Below are positions 43,425 through 53,460 of a stretch of 64,000 nucleotides of DNA, one piece after another. Origin of the DNA: Altibacter lentus (GTDB lineage Bacteria > Bacteroidota > Bacteroidia > Flavobacteriales > Flavobacteriaceae); the NCBI RefSeq assembly GCF_000746845.1, contig NZ_KN050846.1, positions 2,496,963 to 2,560,962 of the forward strand, given 5' to 3'. Made by a program: the position numbers and the translations under genes. The notes under the pieces were generated by a model. That model was given only the letters and a program-made list of their open reading frames with translations, was not told the DNA's origin and did no database searches. The stretch's first letter is position 1. Every line of letters starts with the position of its first letter.

Positions 43425-45542
43425 ATGGCAGTTTTAAATAGTATTAGAAAAAGAGGAGTATTCCTTATTGTAATTATAGCGCTTGCGCTTTTCTCCTTTG
43501 TATTGGCAGATGTGATACGTAATGGTGGGCTTGGTACAGAAAAAGGTCAAACAACCGTCGCAACTGTGAATGGAGAAGATATCTCACGTCAGGAATTCAT
43601 GGAGCAGGTAGAAAATACACAGCGAGGACTTGGGCCTAATGCCGGTGCCAACCAAGCGATGAACATTGTTTGGGATCGTGAATTGCGTCGTTTGCTGTTA
43701 CAACAACAATACGAAGAGATCGGTCTAACCGCCGAAACCGAACTAACCAATGCATCCTTGGCTAAATTTTTAGCGACTAACCCTACTTTTCAAAATGAAG
43801 CGGGACAGTTCAGTCAGGCAAAATTACAAGAATACATCGCCGATGTACGTGCCAATAATCCGGTTGCCTACGAGCAGTGGTTGGAATATGTGGAGAATAC
43901 AAAAGTAGCAGCACTCGAGACCACCTATTTAAATATGGTAAAGAGCGGATTGATCGCAACCCTGGCCGAAGGGGAGAACCAATACCGTTTTGAGAACGAT
44001 AAGGTCAATATTCAGTTCGTGCAAGTACCTTATTCAAGTATCGCAGATGAAGATGTTCCCGTAAGTGAGTCTGAGATCGCGGCCTACATAAAAAAACACC
44101 CAAAAGAGTATGAGGTAGAGGCAATGGCAGACATTCAGTATGTGACCTATACCGAAGAACCTTCAAAAGAGGATCTGGATGCGGCAAAAGCAGATATCAT
44201 GGCGCTATTGGAAGACAGTGTTGAATATAACACGGTAACCAAAGCCAATGACACCATCCTGGGATTCAGAAAAACTACCAATAACGAAGAATTCGTGAAT
44301 GCAAGTTCCGATGTGAACTTCGAGGATACCTATTGGTTCAAGAACGAATTACCCGAAGTGATCCGCGATACAGTTTTCGCTATGAATGTGGGAGATATCT
44401 TCGGACCTTATGAAATTGAGAATAGCTTGAATCTTACCAAAGTCATCGGGATGCGTCAATTACCCGATACGGTTTCTGCACGACATATCCTTATTCCAAC
44501 AGGAATGAATCCAACCGACAGTATTGCCAGAACCGATGAGCAAGCGAAAGCAACAGCCGACAGTCTTTTGCGTGTGGTAAGGGCAGATCGTTCTAAATTT
44601 GTAGATCTGGTAACCCAATATTCTTCAGACAGCGGAAGTATAGCGAAAGGCGGGAAGTACGAGAATTTTACCTATGGAGCCATGGTTCCCGAGTTTAGAG
44701 ACTTTACCTTTGAGAACAATACGGGCGATATGGGTGTGGTTAAAACACAGTTCGGGTATCATGTGATCGAGATCGAAAATCAGAAGAACACTCAAAAAGC
44801 TGTGAAGCTGGCGACCATTTCCAGAGAGATCGAGCCTTCAGAAAAGACCATTAACGATATTTTCTCGAAAGCGACCACATTCGAATTGGATGCACAAAAA
44901 GGTGATTTCGCCGAAGTAGCCGCAGCCGATAACAAGACGGTGAAACCGGTAAACAAAATTGGAGAACTGGATGCGAATATTCCCGGATTGGGAAGCAATC
45001 GCAGCATCGTCACTTGGGCATTCGATGAGGAGACAAATGTTGGAGACGTGAAACGTTTCAATGTGCCGGAAGGATATGTCATCGCACAACTCACTCGTAA
45101 GAATGAAAAGGGATTGATGAGCGTAGCCGAAGCTTCTGCAAAGGTGACACCCATCCTTAGAAAACAGAAAAAAGCCGATAAGATCCGTGCTTCTATCACA
45201 GGAACAACGCTTCAGGACATCGCTAGCAGTCAAAATGTGACCGTAAAGAATGCAACGGCAGTGACCATGGCAAACCCAACTATAGCCGATGCCGGAACAG
45301 AACCTAAGGTGGTGGGAGCGGCCTTTGGAACAAAAGCCGGTGAGACCACAAAACTTATTGACGGCGAGACCGGAGTATTCAAAGTAAAAGTATTGGCGTT
45401 GAACAAGGCACCCGAGCTGGATAATTATGCCTCTTTTGCAAATCAGTTGAATGCGAAAGAAGTTCCGGCCATCAACTCGAAAGTGTATAACGCGTTGAAA
45501 AGCGCCGCCGAGATCGAAGATTATAGAGCTACATTCTATTAA
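43425..45542 (+). CDS. PpiD/SurA-like periplasmic peptidyl-prolyl isomerase
   Basis: The 705-residue protein has an N-terminal membrane anchor (residues 12-29), a SurA-N-like chaperone region and a parvulin domain around residues 345-450 (SARHILIPTG, KFVDLVTQYSSDSGS, GYHVIEIENQ). It is an inner-membrane-anchored periplasmic foldase for outer-membrane proteins. A near-consensus TATTTTCG box lies at 43288-43295 in a 196-bp upstream region. A terminator follows at 45565. Confidence 0.92.
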   Translation: MAVLNSIRKRGVFLIVIIALALFSFVLADVIRNGGLGTEKGQTTVATVNGEDISRQEFMEQVENTQRGLGPNAGANQAMNIVWDRELRRLLLQQQYEEIGLTAETELTNASLAKFLATNPTFQNEAGQFSQAKLQEYIADVRANNPVAYEQWLEYVENTKVAALETTYLNMVKSGLIATLAEGENQYRFENDKVNIQFVQVPYSSIADEDVPVSESEIAAYIKKHPKEYEVEAMADIQYVTYTEEPSKEDLDAAKADIMALLEDSVEYNTVTKANDTILGFRKTTNNEEFVNASSDVNFEDTYWFKNELPEVIRDTVFAMNVGDIFGPYEIENSLNLTKVIGMRQLPDTVSARHILIPTGMNPTDSIARTDEQAKATADSLLRVVRADRSKFVDLVTQYSSDSGSIAKGGKYENFTYGAMVPEFRDFTFENNTGDMGVVKTQFGYHVIEIENQKNTQKAVKLATISREIEPSEKTINDIFSKATTFELDAQKGDFAEVAAADNKTVKPVNKIGELDANIPGLGSNRSIVTWAFDEETNVGDVKRFNVPEGYVIAQLTRKNEKGLMSVAEASAKVTPILRKQKKADKIRASITGTTLQDIASSQNVTVKNATAVTMANPTIADAGTEPKVVGAAFGTKAGETTKLIDGETGVFKVKVLALNKAPELDNYASFANQLNAKEVPAINSKVYNALKSAAEIEDYRATFY

Positions 45543-45564
45543 TCGTATCTTAAATAGATATTAT

Positions 45565-45592
45565 AAAGCCTCGCGACTGCGGGGCTTTTTTT
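45565..45592. terminator. Intrinsic terminator after the foldase gene
   Basis: Stem AAGCCTCGC with GCGGGGCTT (one G-U pair), loop GACT, followed by seven T. It lies between two convergent genes and may work for both. Confidence 0.85.
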
Positions 45593-46496
45593 ATAGGATC
45601 ATTTCAGTAAAGGGGATAAGTGTTGTATATCCCTTTTTTCTGAAATAAGCTTGGTCATTCTCGGTTCCGGTGGCCAAAATAAAATCACCACCCCAGGCTC
45701 CCAGGCTTTTCACGGTATTGGGATAATCGGTGAAGCGTGACGCTTTCACAGTGGGTAGTTGAATGATTTCTGAAATGATGGTCTCGTGCGCTTCCAGTAG
45801 TGCTTCAAAATCTGACAGAGAATAACAAAGCAATAATTTGTTGCTTATATCACTAATTTTCCGAAGCATTTGGGGAGCTACTGAAGCTTTTTCGTAACGT
45901 CGAATCCCGGCTTTGCTGTCTTGCTTTTGATTGAGATGGACAAAAAACAACTGCGCTTTGAACTCCCAGGGAAGATGGACAGGCCTGTAGGTAGGTTTAG
46001 CGGCAAAACGTTCATAAAGAAAAGGAGAATTGCTTAATGCGGCAGCAATATCGTAACCACTGCCTCCAAAGCTGTTTTCCAGCAAAAGAAATGGATCTAT
46101 CTGTGCCCATGCAGCAATATTAGCGATAAGGGTAGAAGAACTTCCCAAACCCCAGTCCCGCCGAAAATCTAAAGCAGTGGTCACACGAATGCTTGCATGC
46201 GGCGCTATAAATTGCGGTTGCAATTCGAGCGCAGCATTTAATATGGACGCCAGTGTTTGTGAAACGGGATCGCTGCCTTTAGGTTGTAACCTGCCGTTGT
46301 CAAACGATAAAAAGGTCTCAAACCACTGGCTCCCGTCCGGATCCAGACTAGACCAATGGAGGCCTTGCTCATCGCCGGTCTCTACGGTAAGCGACTGTCC
46401 GTAACGGGTGGGGAAGGCCAATGCAGTTGCGCCGTCCAGCACGACGTACTCGCCCGTTAACAATAATTTTCCGTTGCTGTAGAATGTCCTTTCCAA
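45591..46496 (-). CDS. GYDIA-type GHMP kinase, probable phosphomevalonate kinase
   Basis: The 301-residue GHMP-family kinase has NGKLLLTGEYVVLDG near the N-terminus, the ATP loop WGLGSSSTL and the diagnostic GGSGYDIAAA motif. It lies 3 bp after HMG-CoA reductase on the same strand. Decarboxylase and mevalonate kinase are already accounted for near 1-5 kb, so by elimination and context this is likely the phosphomevalonate kinase. Classical Bacteroidota phosphomevalonate kinase was not seen elsewhere in the window. Confidence 0.83.
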   Translation of the reverse strand: MERTFYSNGKLLLTGEYVVLDGATALAFPTRYGQSLTVETGDEQGLHWSSLDPDGSQWFETFLSFDNGRLQPKGSDPVSQTLASILNAALELQPQFIAPHASIRVTTALDFRRDWGLGSSSTLIANIAAWAQIDPFLLLENSFGGSGYDIAAALSNSPFLYERFAAKPTYRPVHLPWEFKAQLFFVHLNQKQDSKAGIRRYEKASVAPQMLRKISDISNKLLLCYSLSDFEALLEAHETIISEIIQLPTVKASRFTDYPNTVKSLGAWGGDFILATGTENDQAYFRKKGYTTLIPFTEMIL

Positions 46497-46499
46497 TGG

Positions 46500-47813
46500 T
46501 TATGAGCGAAGTGTATCTATAAATGCTACTACCGCACTATGTGAAACGGTATGTTCCTTAAAGTGGGCGATCGCTTTTTGTTTTTCAGTATCGGTGGCTT
46601 GAAATTGATTCAGGATGTTCATCAAGTGCATTTTCATGTGCCCTTTTTGAATTCCGGTGGTAACAAGTGACCGTATGGCCGCAAAATTTTGTGCCAGTCC
46701 GGCAACAGCTACGATCTCCATGAGTCGTTGAGCATTGGGTTTTTGTAAAATATCGAAAGCCAATTGCACCATTGGATGCAGGGACGTAAGACCGCCAACG
46801 GTTCCGAGAGCCAAAGGGAGTTCGATCCAAAAAGTGAATATCCCATCTTCTACCTTAGCATGTGTGAGGCTTCGGTAGGCTCCGTCCCTTGCTGCGTATG
46901 CATGCACCCCCGCTTCCACCGCCCGGAAATCGTTACCGGTGGCGAGGATCAAGGCATCGACGCCGTTCATGATCCCTTTATTGTGGGTGACCGCGCGTCT
47001 TTTTTCGGCATTGGCTATAGCGATGGCTCGCACAAACTTTTTAGCGAACACATGACCTTCCATGTGCTTGTCGGACAGATCATCCACAGCACAGCTCACT
47101 TGGGCACGTACCAAACATTCCGGGACATAGTTGGATAGTATGCTTAGCACCACTTCGGGGTAGGAGGCTGTATGCTGAAAAGAAGGATAGTTTTTAGCTT
47201 CGGTCTCGAAGGTATGAGCGATGGCTTCCAGACAACTGTTTATAAAATTGGCCCCCATGGCATCCAGGGTTTCAAAAGTGGCGTGTAATTGGTAATACCC
47301 GTCCAGTGTTTCAGTATGGTCTTGTAATTCGAGATGGGTAAGTCCGCCGCCCCGCTTCTTCATATTTTTCTGAAGGGACTCGATAGTTGCGATCAGTTTC
47401 GGATAGATTTCAGAAAAGAAAGCCGAGATATGGTCACTTTTTCCGAAGAAATTAATGTGAACCTGTCCGTTCTTTTGAGTCGCGATCACTTCGGCATTGA
47501 ATCCCCCGCGCGACAGCCAGAATTTAGCAGCATTGCTCGCCGCAGCCACCACCGAACTTTCTTCAATGACCATGGGCAGGGCATACAATGTATTGTTGAT
47601 TAAGAAATTTGGTGCCACCCCGAACGGCAGATAATAATTGCTGAGGGTGTTCTCTATAAAATCGTCATGAAGTCGTTGTACAGCGGAATCATCGTTCCAA
47701 TAATTTTTTAAAAGAGCAACAGCGTCCGGCCGATCGGTCAGGTAATTTGCTGCCAGCCATTCAATTTTTTCTGTCTTCGATTTTTTTGAAAATCCGGAAA
47801 CTGGATTCGCCAT
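46500..47813 (-). CDS. Class II hydroxymethylglutaryl-CoA reductase
   Basis: The 437-residue class II HMG-CoA reductase has the catalytic Glu region MVIEESSVVAAAS (Glu84/85), the Lys and Asp motifs HNKGIMNGVDALILATGND and a C-terminal His (HTVSHSAVV). It forms mevalonate from HMG-CoA in the cytosol. The class is often labelled degradative, but in Flavobacteriia it serves the biosynthetic mevalonate pathway. It forms an operon with the GYDIA kinase. Confidence 0.92.
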   Translation of the reverse strand: MANPVSGFSKKSKTEKIEWLAANYLTDRPDAVALLKNYWNDDSAVQRLHDDFIENTLSNYYLPFGVAPNFLINNTLYALPMVIEESSVVAAASNAAKFWLSRGGFNAEVIATQKNGQVHINFFGKSDHISAFFSEIYPKLIATIESLQKNMKKRGGGLTHLELQDHTETLDGYYQLHATFETLDAMGANFINSCLEAIAHTFETEAKNYPSFQHTASYPEVVLSILSNYVPECLVRAQVSCAVDDLSDKHMEGHVFAKKFVRAIAIANAEKRRAVTHNKGIMNGVDALILATGNDFRAVEAGVHAYAARDGAYRSLTHAKVEDGIFTFWIELPLALGTVGGLTSLHPMVQLAFDILQKPNAQRLMEIVAVAGLAQNFAAIRSLVTTGIQKGHMKMHLMNILNQFQATDTEKQKAIAHFKEHTVSHSAVVAFIDTLRS

Positions 47814-47832
47814 AGAATTACTGTTGAAAACA

Positions 47833-47840
47833 CAAAGATA
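47833..47840 (-). promoter_or_regulatory. -7 box TATCTTTG for the HMG-CoA reductase operon
   Basis: A perfect TAnnTTTG match on the minus strand, 19 bp before the start codon of HMG-CoA reductase. The same octamer precedes the mevalonate kinase gene. Confidence 0.6.
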
Positions 47841-47957
47841 CTATTTATGATGAACCTTTTAGCGGCTTACTTACTAACAAATACACTGTATTTAACAAAA
47901 AAACTGCCCATTTTTCGTTAAAATTTAGTAAACTTGGCCTAACAAAATTTTAACACT

Positions 47958-50171
47958 TTGAAGCGACTATTTTCAGTGAAGGTGCTCATGCTGTTCATTG
48001 CAGCAATTTCTACAAGTATAGCACAACAAAAAGAAATTTCATTAGAAGACATTTGGGGAGGTACTTTTCGGGCAGAACGCCTCGACGTATTACGTTCGTT
48101 GAACAACGGAAAGGAATACTCGGTTTTAAATTACGACCGCACGGCGAAGGCCTCTACCATAGATGTCTACGACTACAAAAGCGGGGATAAGGTGCGTACA
48201 CTGGTCAATACCAGCGAATTACCCGGTATTGAATATATTATCTCGTACGAGTTCAGTCAAGACGAATCTAAAGTGCTTTTGGCAGCTCAATTAGAGCAGA
48301 TCTACCGCCGTTCTTCTTTAGGGACGTATTTTATTTATGATCTCGACAAGAAGACACTTACGTTAGCGTCACCCAACAAGATACAGGAGCCCACCTTTAG
48401 TCCCGATGGTTCTAAATTAGCCTACGGGTATTCGAATAATTTGTACTACAAGGATCTTACTACCGGAGAAGAAGTACAGATCACTACCGATGGCAAAAAG
48501 AATTCCATTATCAATGGTATCACCGATTGGGTGTATGAGGAGGAATTTGCGTTTGTTCGTGCCTTCGACTGGAATGCTACGGGGTCAATGATCGCTTTTA
48601 TTCGATTCGACGAAACCGATGTGCCGGAATTTTCAATGGATATGTATGGTGAAGACCTATACCAAACACAACAGGTCTTTAAATACCCAAAAGCAGGTGA
48701 GGCCAATGCTAAGGTTTCTTTGAAAATGTACGATCTTTCCACCAAAGCCACTAGCCATGTGGATCTTTCAGCATTTAACAATTATTACATCCCACGAATC
48801 CTTTGGACACAAGACCCTAATGTTTTAAGTGTGCAAACGACCAATAGACACCAGAATGAACTAGACTTGATCTTTGTAAATGCGAAGGATACTTCCGCAA
48901 AACGCATCTACCAAGAGACAGATGCAGCCTATGTTGATGTTACCGACAACCTCACTTTTCTAAACGATAACAGTTTTATATGGACCAGTGAGAAGAACGG
49001 GTGGAACCATATCTATCATTACGATAAGAACGGCACACTTATTAACCAAATCACCGATGGTAAATGGGAAGTGACCAATTACTATGGGTTCGATCAAAGT
49101 ACAGGTCGTATCTATTACCAAAGTACCGAGAATGGAAGTATCAATCGCGATGTGTATTCCATATTGCGTTCCGGTAAGAACAAGGTGCGTCTTAGTGACC
49201 GTACCGGCACCAACAGTGCTGACTTTAGCGCCAATTACACCTATTATATCAATACGTTCTCCAATGCCGAAACTCCGTATGTGTTCACTCTTAATAATGC
49301 CAAAAACGGAAAAGTGATCCGGGAGATAAAGAATAATGCTGCATTAAAAAGTGTGGTGTCAGATTATAAGACCTCACCTAAGGAATTCTCTACTATCAAT
49401 GTAAATGGGTACGACCTCAATATGTACACCATTAAGCCTTTGGATTTTGATGCATCCAAAGAGTATCCGCTGTTTATGTATCAATATTCCGGTCCGGGAT
49501 CTCAAAATGTCTCCAATAGCTGGGGGAGTGCAAACGATTATTGGCACCAAATGTTGGCCCAACAAGGCTACGTAATTGTTTGTGTAGATGGTCGCGGAAC
49601 AGGACTGAAAGGGCGGGATTTTAAAAAAATGACACAAAAGGAGTTAGGGAAGTATGAAGTTCAGGATCAGATTGCAGCAGCGCAGAAATTAGGAGCTTTG
49701 CCATATATTGATGCCAACCGCATTGGAATATGGGGATGGAGTTACGGTGGTTTTATGGCGGCCAATTGTTTGTTTCAGGCAGCCGACACCTTTTCTATGG
49801 CAATATCGGTAGCACCTGTATCGAGCTGGCGTTTTTACGATACCATCTATACCGAGCGCTATATGCAAACACCGCAGGAGAACCCTACGGGCTATGACGA
49901 GAACTCACCTATCTCGCATGTAGACAAGTTAGAAGGAGACTTCCTTTTGGTGCACGGCAGTGCCGATGACAATGTACACGTACAAAACACCATGCGATTG
50001 GTGGAGGCTCTTGTACAAGCAGACAAAGCTTTCGACTGGGCGATCTATCCCGATAAGAACCACGGTATTTACGGGGGTAATACACGCTTGCACCTTTATA
50101 AGAAAATGACACGATTTATCCACGAGACCTTGGGGGAGCCCAAAACTACCCTCATGGAGGTAAAAAAGTAA
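47958..50171 (+). CDS. S9 prolyl oligopeptidase-family peptidase (DPP-IV-like)
   Basis: The 737-residue protein has a signal peptide, an eight-bladed propeller region and a C-terminal alpha/beta-hydrolase domain: nucleophile Ser595 in GWSYGGF, Asp in GSADDNVH and His in KNHGIYGG. A glutamate motif EEEFAF matches the DPP-IV double Glu that binds the substrate N-terminus. It is likely periplasmic or surface and removes X-Pro dipeptides. The start is TTG at 47958, which gives a normal KR-rich signal peptide; no ATG is usable. Two POT peptide transporters follow. Confidence 0.9.
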   Translation: MKRLFSVKVLMLFIAAISTSIAQQKEISLEDIWGGTFRAERLDVLRSLNNGKEYSVLNYDRTAKASTIDVYDYKSGDKVRTLVNTSELPGIEYIISYEFSQDESKVLLAAQLEQIYRRSSLGTYFIYDLDKKTLTLASPNKIQEPTFSPDGSKLAYGYSNNLYYKDLTTGEEVQITTDGKKNSIINGITDWVYEEEFAFVRAFDWNATGSMIAFIRFDETDVPEFSMDMYGEDLYQTQQVFKYPKAGEANAKVSLKMYDLSTKATSHVDLSAFNNYYIPRILWTQDPNVLSVQTTNRHQNELDLIFVNAKDTSAKRIYQETDAAYVDVTDNLTFLNDNSFIWTSEKNGWNHIYHYDKNGTLINQITDGKWEVTNYYGFDQSTGRIYYQSTENGSINRDVYSILRSGKNKVRLSDRTGTNSADFSANYTYYINTFSNAETPYVFTLNNAKNGKVIREIKNNAALKSVVSDYKTSPKEFSTINVNGYDLNMYTIKPLDFDASKEYPLFMYQYSGPGSQNVSNSWGSANDYWHQMLAQQGYVIVCVDGRGTGLKGRDFKKMTQKELGKYEVQDQIAAAQKLGALPYIDANRIGIWGWSYGGFMAANCLFQAADTFSMAISVAPVSSWRFYDTIYTERYMQTPQENPTGYDENSPISHVDKLEGDFLLVHGSADDNVHVQNTMRLVEALVQADKAFDWAIYPDKNHGIYGGNTRLHLYKKMTRFIHETLGEPKTTLMEVKK

Positions 50172-50210
50172 TTAACAACCAACTTAAATAGTAACTAAAT
50201 ACAATATACT

Positions 50211-51608
50211 ATGTCGACAACTCTCCAAAATCAAAAACAATTATTTGGACATCCGGTAGGACTGTACGTGCTTTTCTTTACTGAAATGTGGGAGCGTTTC
50301 TCTTACTACGGAATGCGAGCCATATTAGTATTATATCTTGTGGCACAATCTACTGGGGATAATGCCGGTTTAGGTTGGAGCAACGGTGAAGCACTTGCCT
50401 TATACGGATGGTATACGATGTTAGTGTATGTAGCTTCCATTCCGGGTGGTTGGATCGCCGATAAATTTTTAGGTCAGAAGAAATCTGTTCTCTACGGGGG
50501 AATTCTTTTGGTAGCAGGCCATAGTATTTTAGCTGTGGAACAAATGTGGGCATTCTATAGCGGACTCGGATTGATTATCGCTGGTGTGGGCATGCTAAAG
50601 CCTAACATTTCAACCATGGTGGGAGGCTTGTATAAGCAAGGAGATATTAGAAGAGATAAAGGCTTTACAATTTTCTATATTGGGATCAATATTGGTGCCT
50701 TTTTGTCAAGTTTAATAGTAGGATATGTAGGTGAAGTTCATGGCTGGCATTACGGCTTCGGATTAGCCGGAATTGGAATGGCACTGGGACTTATTCAGTA
50801 TTTAGTAGGTCAAAAACATTTGAAACATGTAGGGAATTATTCCGGAACTTCAGAAAACATTGAAGAGAAAGAAGCGATGAAACGCCCGCTAACTAAGATC
50901 GAAAAGGATCGAGTTGTCGTCTTGTTCATTTCCTTCTTGTTAGTGATCGTGTTTTGGGGCGCCTTTGAACAAGCAGGGGGTCTTATGAATATTTATGCTT
51001 CGGAAAAGACCGATAGGATGTTTATGGGCTGGGAAGTTCCCGCCTCATGGTTCCAGTCGCTCAACGCCATGTTTATTATTCTTTTAGGAACCAGTGTCGC
51101 TGCATATTGGGCAAACAGAAAACTGAAAGGCAAAGTGTCTACATCACTATTTAAGATGATCATCGGACTTATTATCATGGGAACAGGATTCTTCTTCATG
51201 ACTGCTGCTGCAGCCGAATTTAACAGTGATGGTGCCTCAGCTATGTATTGGTTGGTACTAGCGTATCTATTCCATACGGTAGGAGAGCTGTGTATTTCAC
51301 CGGTTGCCCTTTCCTATATTACGAAATTAGCCCCTTTAAAGTACGCTTCTTTAATGATGGGTGTCTACTTTGCAATGACCGGTTTTGGAAATAAACTGGC
51401 AGGTCTTTTGGGTGAAGCTTCCGAGAGTTTAGGAGAGTATACCATATTTACGGGAATAGCAATATTTTGTGTTGCGTTTGGTTTCTTGGTGATGCTTTTC
51501 AGAAAGAAACTCGAAAAACTTACACATGGTGCCGAAGATAATGAACGAAAAATGGACACTATGGAACAAGAACCCTACGAACTTGCTGACCCAAAAATCA
51601 ACGAATAG
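50211..51608 (+). CDS. POT-family peptide transporter 1
   Basis: The 465-residue major facilitator protein has the POT signature EMWERFSYYGMRA (residues 24-36) and the second motif FTIFYIGINIGAFLSS. It has 12 to 14 membrane helices and imports di- or tripeptides with protons. A gap of 39 bp separates it from the DPP-IV-like peptidase, whose dipeptide products it could take up. It is 465 residues long against 582 for the next gene; the extra length in the second lies in the middle. Confidence 0.92.
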   Translation: MSTTLQNQKQLFGHPVGLYVLFFTEMWERFSYYGMRAILVLYLVAQSTGDNAGLGWSNGEALALYGWYTMLVYVASIPGGWIADKFLGQKKSVLYGGILLVAGHSILAVEQMWAFYSGLGLIIAGVGMLKPNISTMVGGLYKQGDIRRDKGFTIFYIGINIGAFLSSLIVGYVGEVHGWHYGFGLAGIGMALGLIQYLVGQKHLKHVGNYSGTSENIEEKEAMKRPLTKIEKDRVVVLFISFLLVIVFWGAFEQAGGLMNIYASEKTDRMFMGWEVPASWFQSLNAMFIILLGTSVAAYWANRKLKGKVSTSLFKMIIGLIIMGTGFFFMTAAAAEFNSDGASAMYWLVLAYLFHTVGELCISPVALSYITKLAPLKYASLMMGVYFAMTGFGNKLAGLLGEASESLGEYTIFTGIAIFCVAFGFLVMLFRKKLEKLTHGAEDNERKMDTMEQEPYELADPKINE

Positions 51609-51630
51609 ATCCTTTTAAAATTTTTCCGAT

Positions 51631-53379
51631 ATGAACACAGATATTGAAAATCTATTCAAAGACAAAGTGTTGGGTCATCCGGCAGGTTTGTTCGTACTTT
51701 TTTTTACTGAAATGTGGGAACGCTTCTCGTATTACGGGATGCGGGCTTTATTGGTGCTTTTCTTTACCGCCTCTTTGATGGACGGCGGTTGGGGCTGGCC
51801 ACGTGAGCACGCCTTTGCAATCTTTGGTACCTACACCTCATTGGTCTACCTATCCACTTTATTGGGAGGATACATGGCCGACAAGAAAATTGGGTATCGT
51901 TGGGCAGTAGTGATTGGAGCTTTGTTAATGACCTTGGGGCATGCCTGTATGGCCATTGAAGTTCCTTTTTTCATCTATACCGGATTGACCTTACTGGTAT
52001 TTGGTAGTGGGTTCTTTAAACCTAATATGACGTCTATCATTTCTGAAATGTATGTCGACAGACCGGAAAAAAAGGACGGTGCCTATACCATTTTTTATAT
52101 GGGAGTGAATGCAGGAGCCTTTTTAGGAATTTTACTGTGCGGATACCTAGGAGAAAAAGTAGGTTGGAGCTGGGGCTTTGGAGTAGCGGGAATCTTCATG
52201 TTATTCGGACTTCTACAGTTCTGGTTTGCTCGAAATATCTTCGGAAAGATTGGCCTTAAACCAGAAAAGAAAGGAGAATTCATCGAAGAACTGCAAACGG
52301 ACGAGTCTAAACCTAATCCTTTTACAAACTTACAATTGGCTTTAATTGTTATTTCAGCCGTACTCGGTCTGGCATGGATTCTTAATGATCCTGTGGCAAA
52401 GATCAGTGAAGGTGCATACAATCTTTTCGAGTTTGATATTTTAGGAATGGATGGTTCTAATTTTGTGATCTTGACCTCGCTTCTTCTATTTATTCTCTTG
52501 TTAATTATTCGAATTCCAAAATACACCCGTATCGTGCGAGACCGAATGCTGGCGGTAGTATTCTTTGCGTTTATAACGATTTTCTTCTGGGCAATTTTTG
52601 AACAAGCTCCAGGTTCTCTTACCATCTTCGCGAATGACTATACCCAGCGAGTGTTGGAGGGAGATTCAGCGCTTATCTTTAAAATTGTGAATTCGCTAAT
52701 GACATTGATACCTCTAGGAATTATTACATGGGTATTATGGTTGTTGTTCAAAAAGACTTTTGCGAAATACGCAGTTTCCAATATTTTTCTGGCGACCAGT
52801 TTCGTGATCATTTGGGGTATCGCGCTGTGGATGTTATATACTGAATTCTTAAAAGAAATTGCTGAAGTACCTGCATCTTGGTTCGGTGTCTTGAACTCTC
52901 TCTTTATCATCACCTTTGCACCGCTGTTCTCTAAGTGGTGGGAAAGTAAATACAACCCTAACGCAAATATGAAATATGCCCTTGGAATGATTCTGTTGGG
53001 GATTGGGATGGCATGTGTAGCCATAGGAGCTTCCGATATTCCCGTAGGGGCCCAAACAGCGGCAGTTAGTATGATCTGGTTGATACTTGTCTATTTCTTC
53101 CACACTATGGGAGAACTCTGTATATCCCCTGTAGCCCTTTCGTATGTAAGTAAACTGGTTCCAGGACGAATGATCGCTATGATGTTTGGAATCTGGTATT
53201 TGGCTGTAGCCATTGGGATGAAGTTAGCAGGTGTCTTCGGAGAGGTGTCTGAAGGGATTGCTGAAACCGAAGGACTCAGTTATTTCTTCTGGTTGCTTAC
53301 TGCCATAGCAGTGGGACTGGGAGTTCTTTCGGCATTGCTATATCCCGTTATAAAGAAACTGATGCACGGCGTGCGTTAA
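51631..53379 (+). CDS. POT-family peptide transporter 2
   Basis: The 582-residue POT transporter is a paralogue of the preceding gene: the same EMWERFSYYGMRA motif, TIFYMGVNAGAFLGI and FEQAPGSLTIF. It has about 14 membrane segments and a longer linker after helix 6. A tandem duplication is clear. The pair is ended by a terminator at 53398. Confidence 0.92.
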   Translation: MNTDIENLFKDKVLGHPAGLFVLFFTEMWERFSYYGMRALLVLFFTASLMDGGWGWPREHAFAIFGTYTSLVYLSTLLGGYMADKKIGYRWAVVIGALLMTLGHACMAIEVPFFIYTGLTLLVFGSGFFKPNMTSIISEMYVDRPEKKDGAYTIFYMGVNAGAFLGILLCGYLGEKVGWSWGFGVAGIFMLFGLLQFWFARNIFGKIGLKPEKKGEFIEELQTDESKPNPFTNLQLALIVISAVLGLAWILNDPVAKISEGAYNLFEFDILGMDGSNFVILTSLLLFILLLIIRIPKYTRIVRDRMLAVVFFAFITIFFWAIFEQAPGSLTIFANDYTQRVLEGDSALIFKIVNSLMTLIPLGIITWVLWLLFKKTFAKYAVSNIFLATSFVIIWGIALWMLYTEFLKEIAEVPASWFGVLNSLFIITFAPLFSKWWESKYNPNANMKYALGMILLGIGMACVAIGASDIPVGAQTAAVSMIWLILVYFFHTMGELCISPVALSYVSKLVPGRMIAMMFGIWYLAVAIGMKLAGVFGEVSEGIAETEGLSYFFWLLTAIAVGLGVLSALLYPVIKKLMHGVR

Positions 53380-53397
53380 ACACAATAGAAACACTCT

Positions 53398-53429
53398 AAA
53401 AACGTTCCTCTTTTGTGGAACGTTTTTTG
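53398..53429 (+). terminator. Intrinsic terminator after the transporter pair
   Basis: An 11-bp stem (53398-53408 with 53417-53427; core ACGTTCC) with an eight-base loop, followed by a T-run. Confidence 0.85.
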
Positions 53430-53460
53430 TTACAATTATTTCAGAAATAAAAATTACAGA

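Noticed and set aside
52095-52625. 176-codon minus-strand open frame
   Set aside because: Antisense to the second POT transporter; low-complexity product rich in Ile, Lys and Ser.
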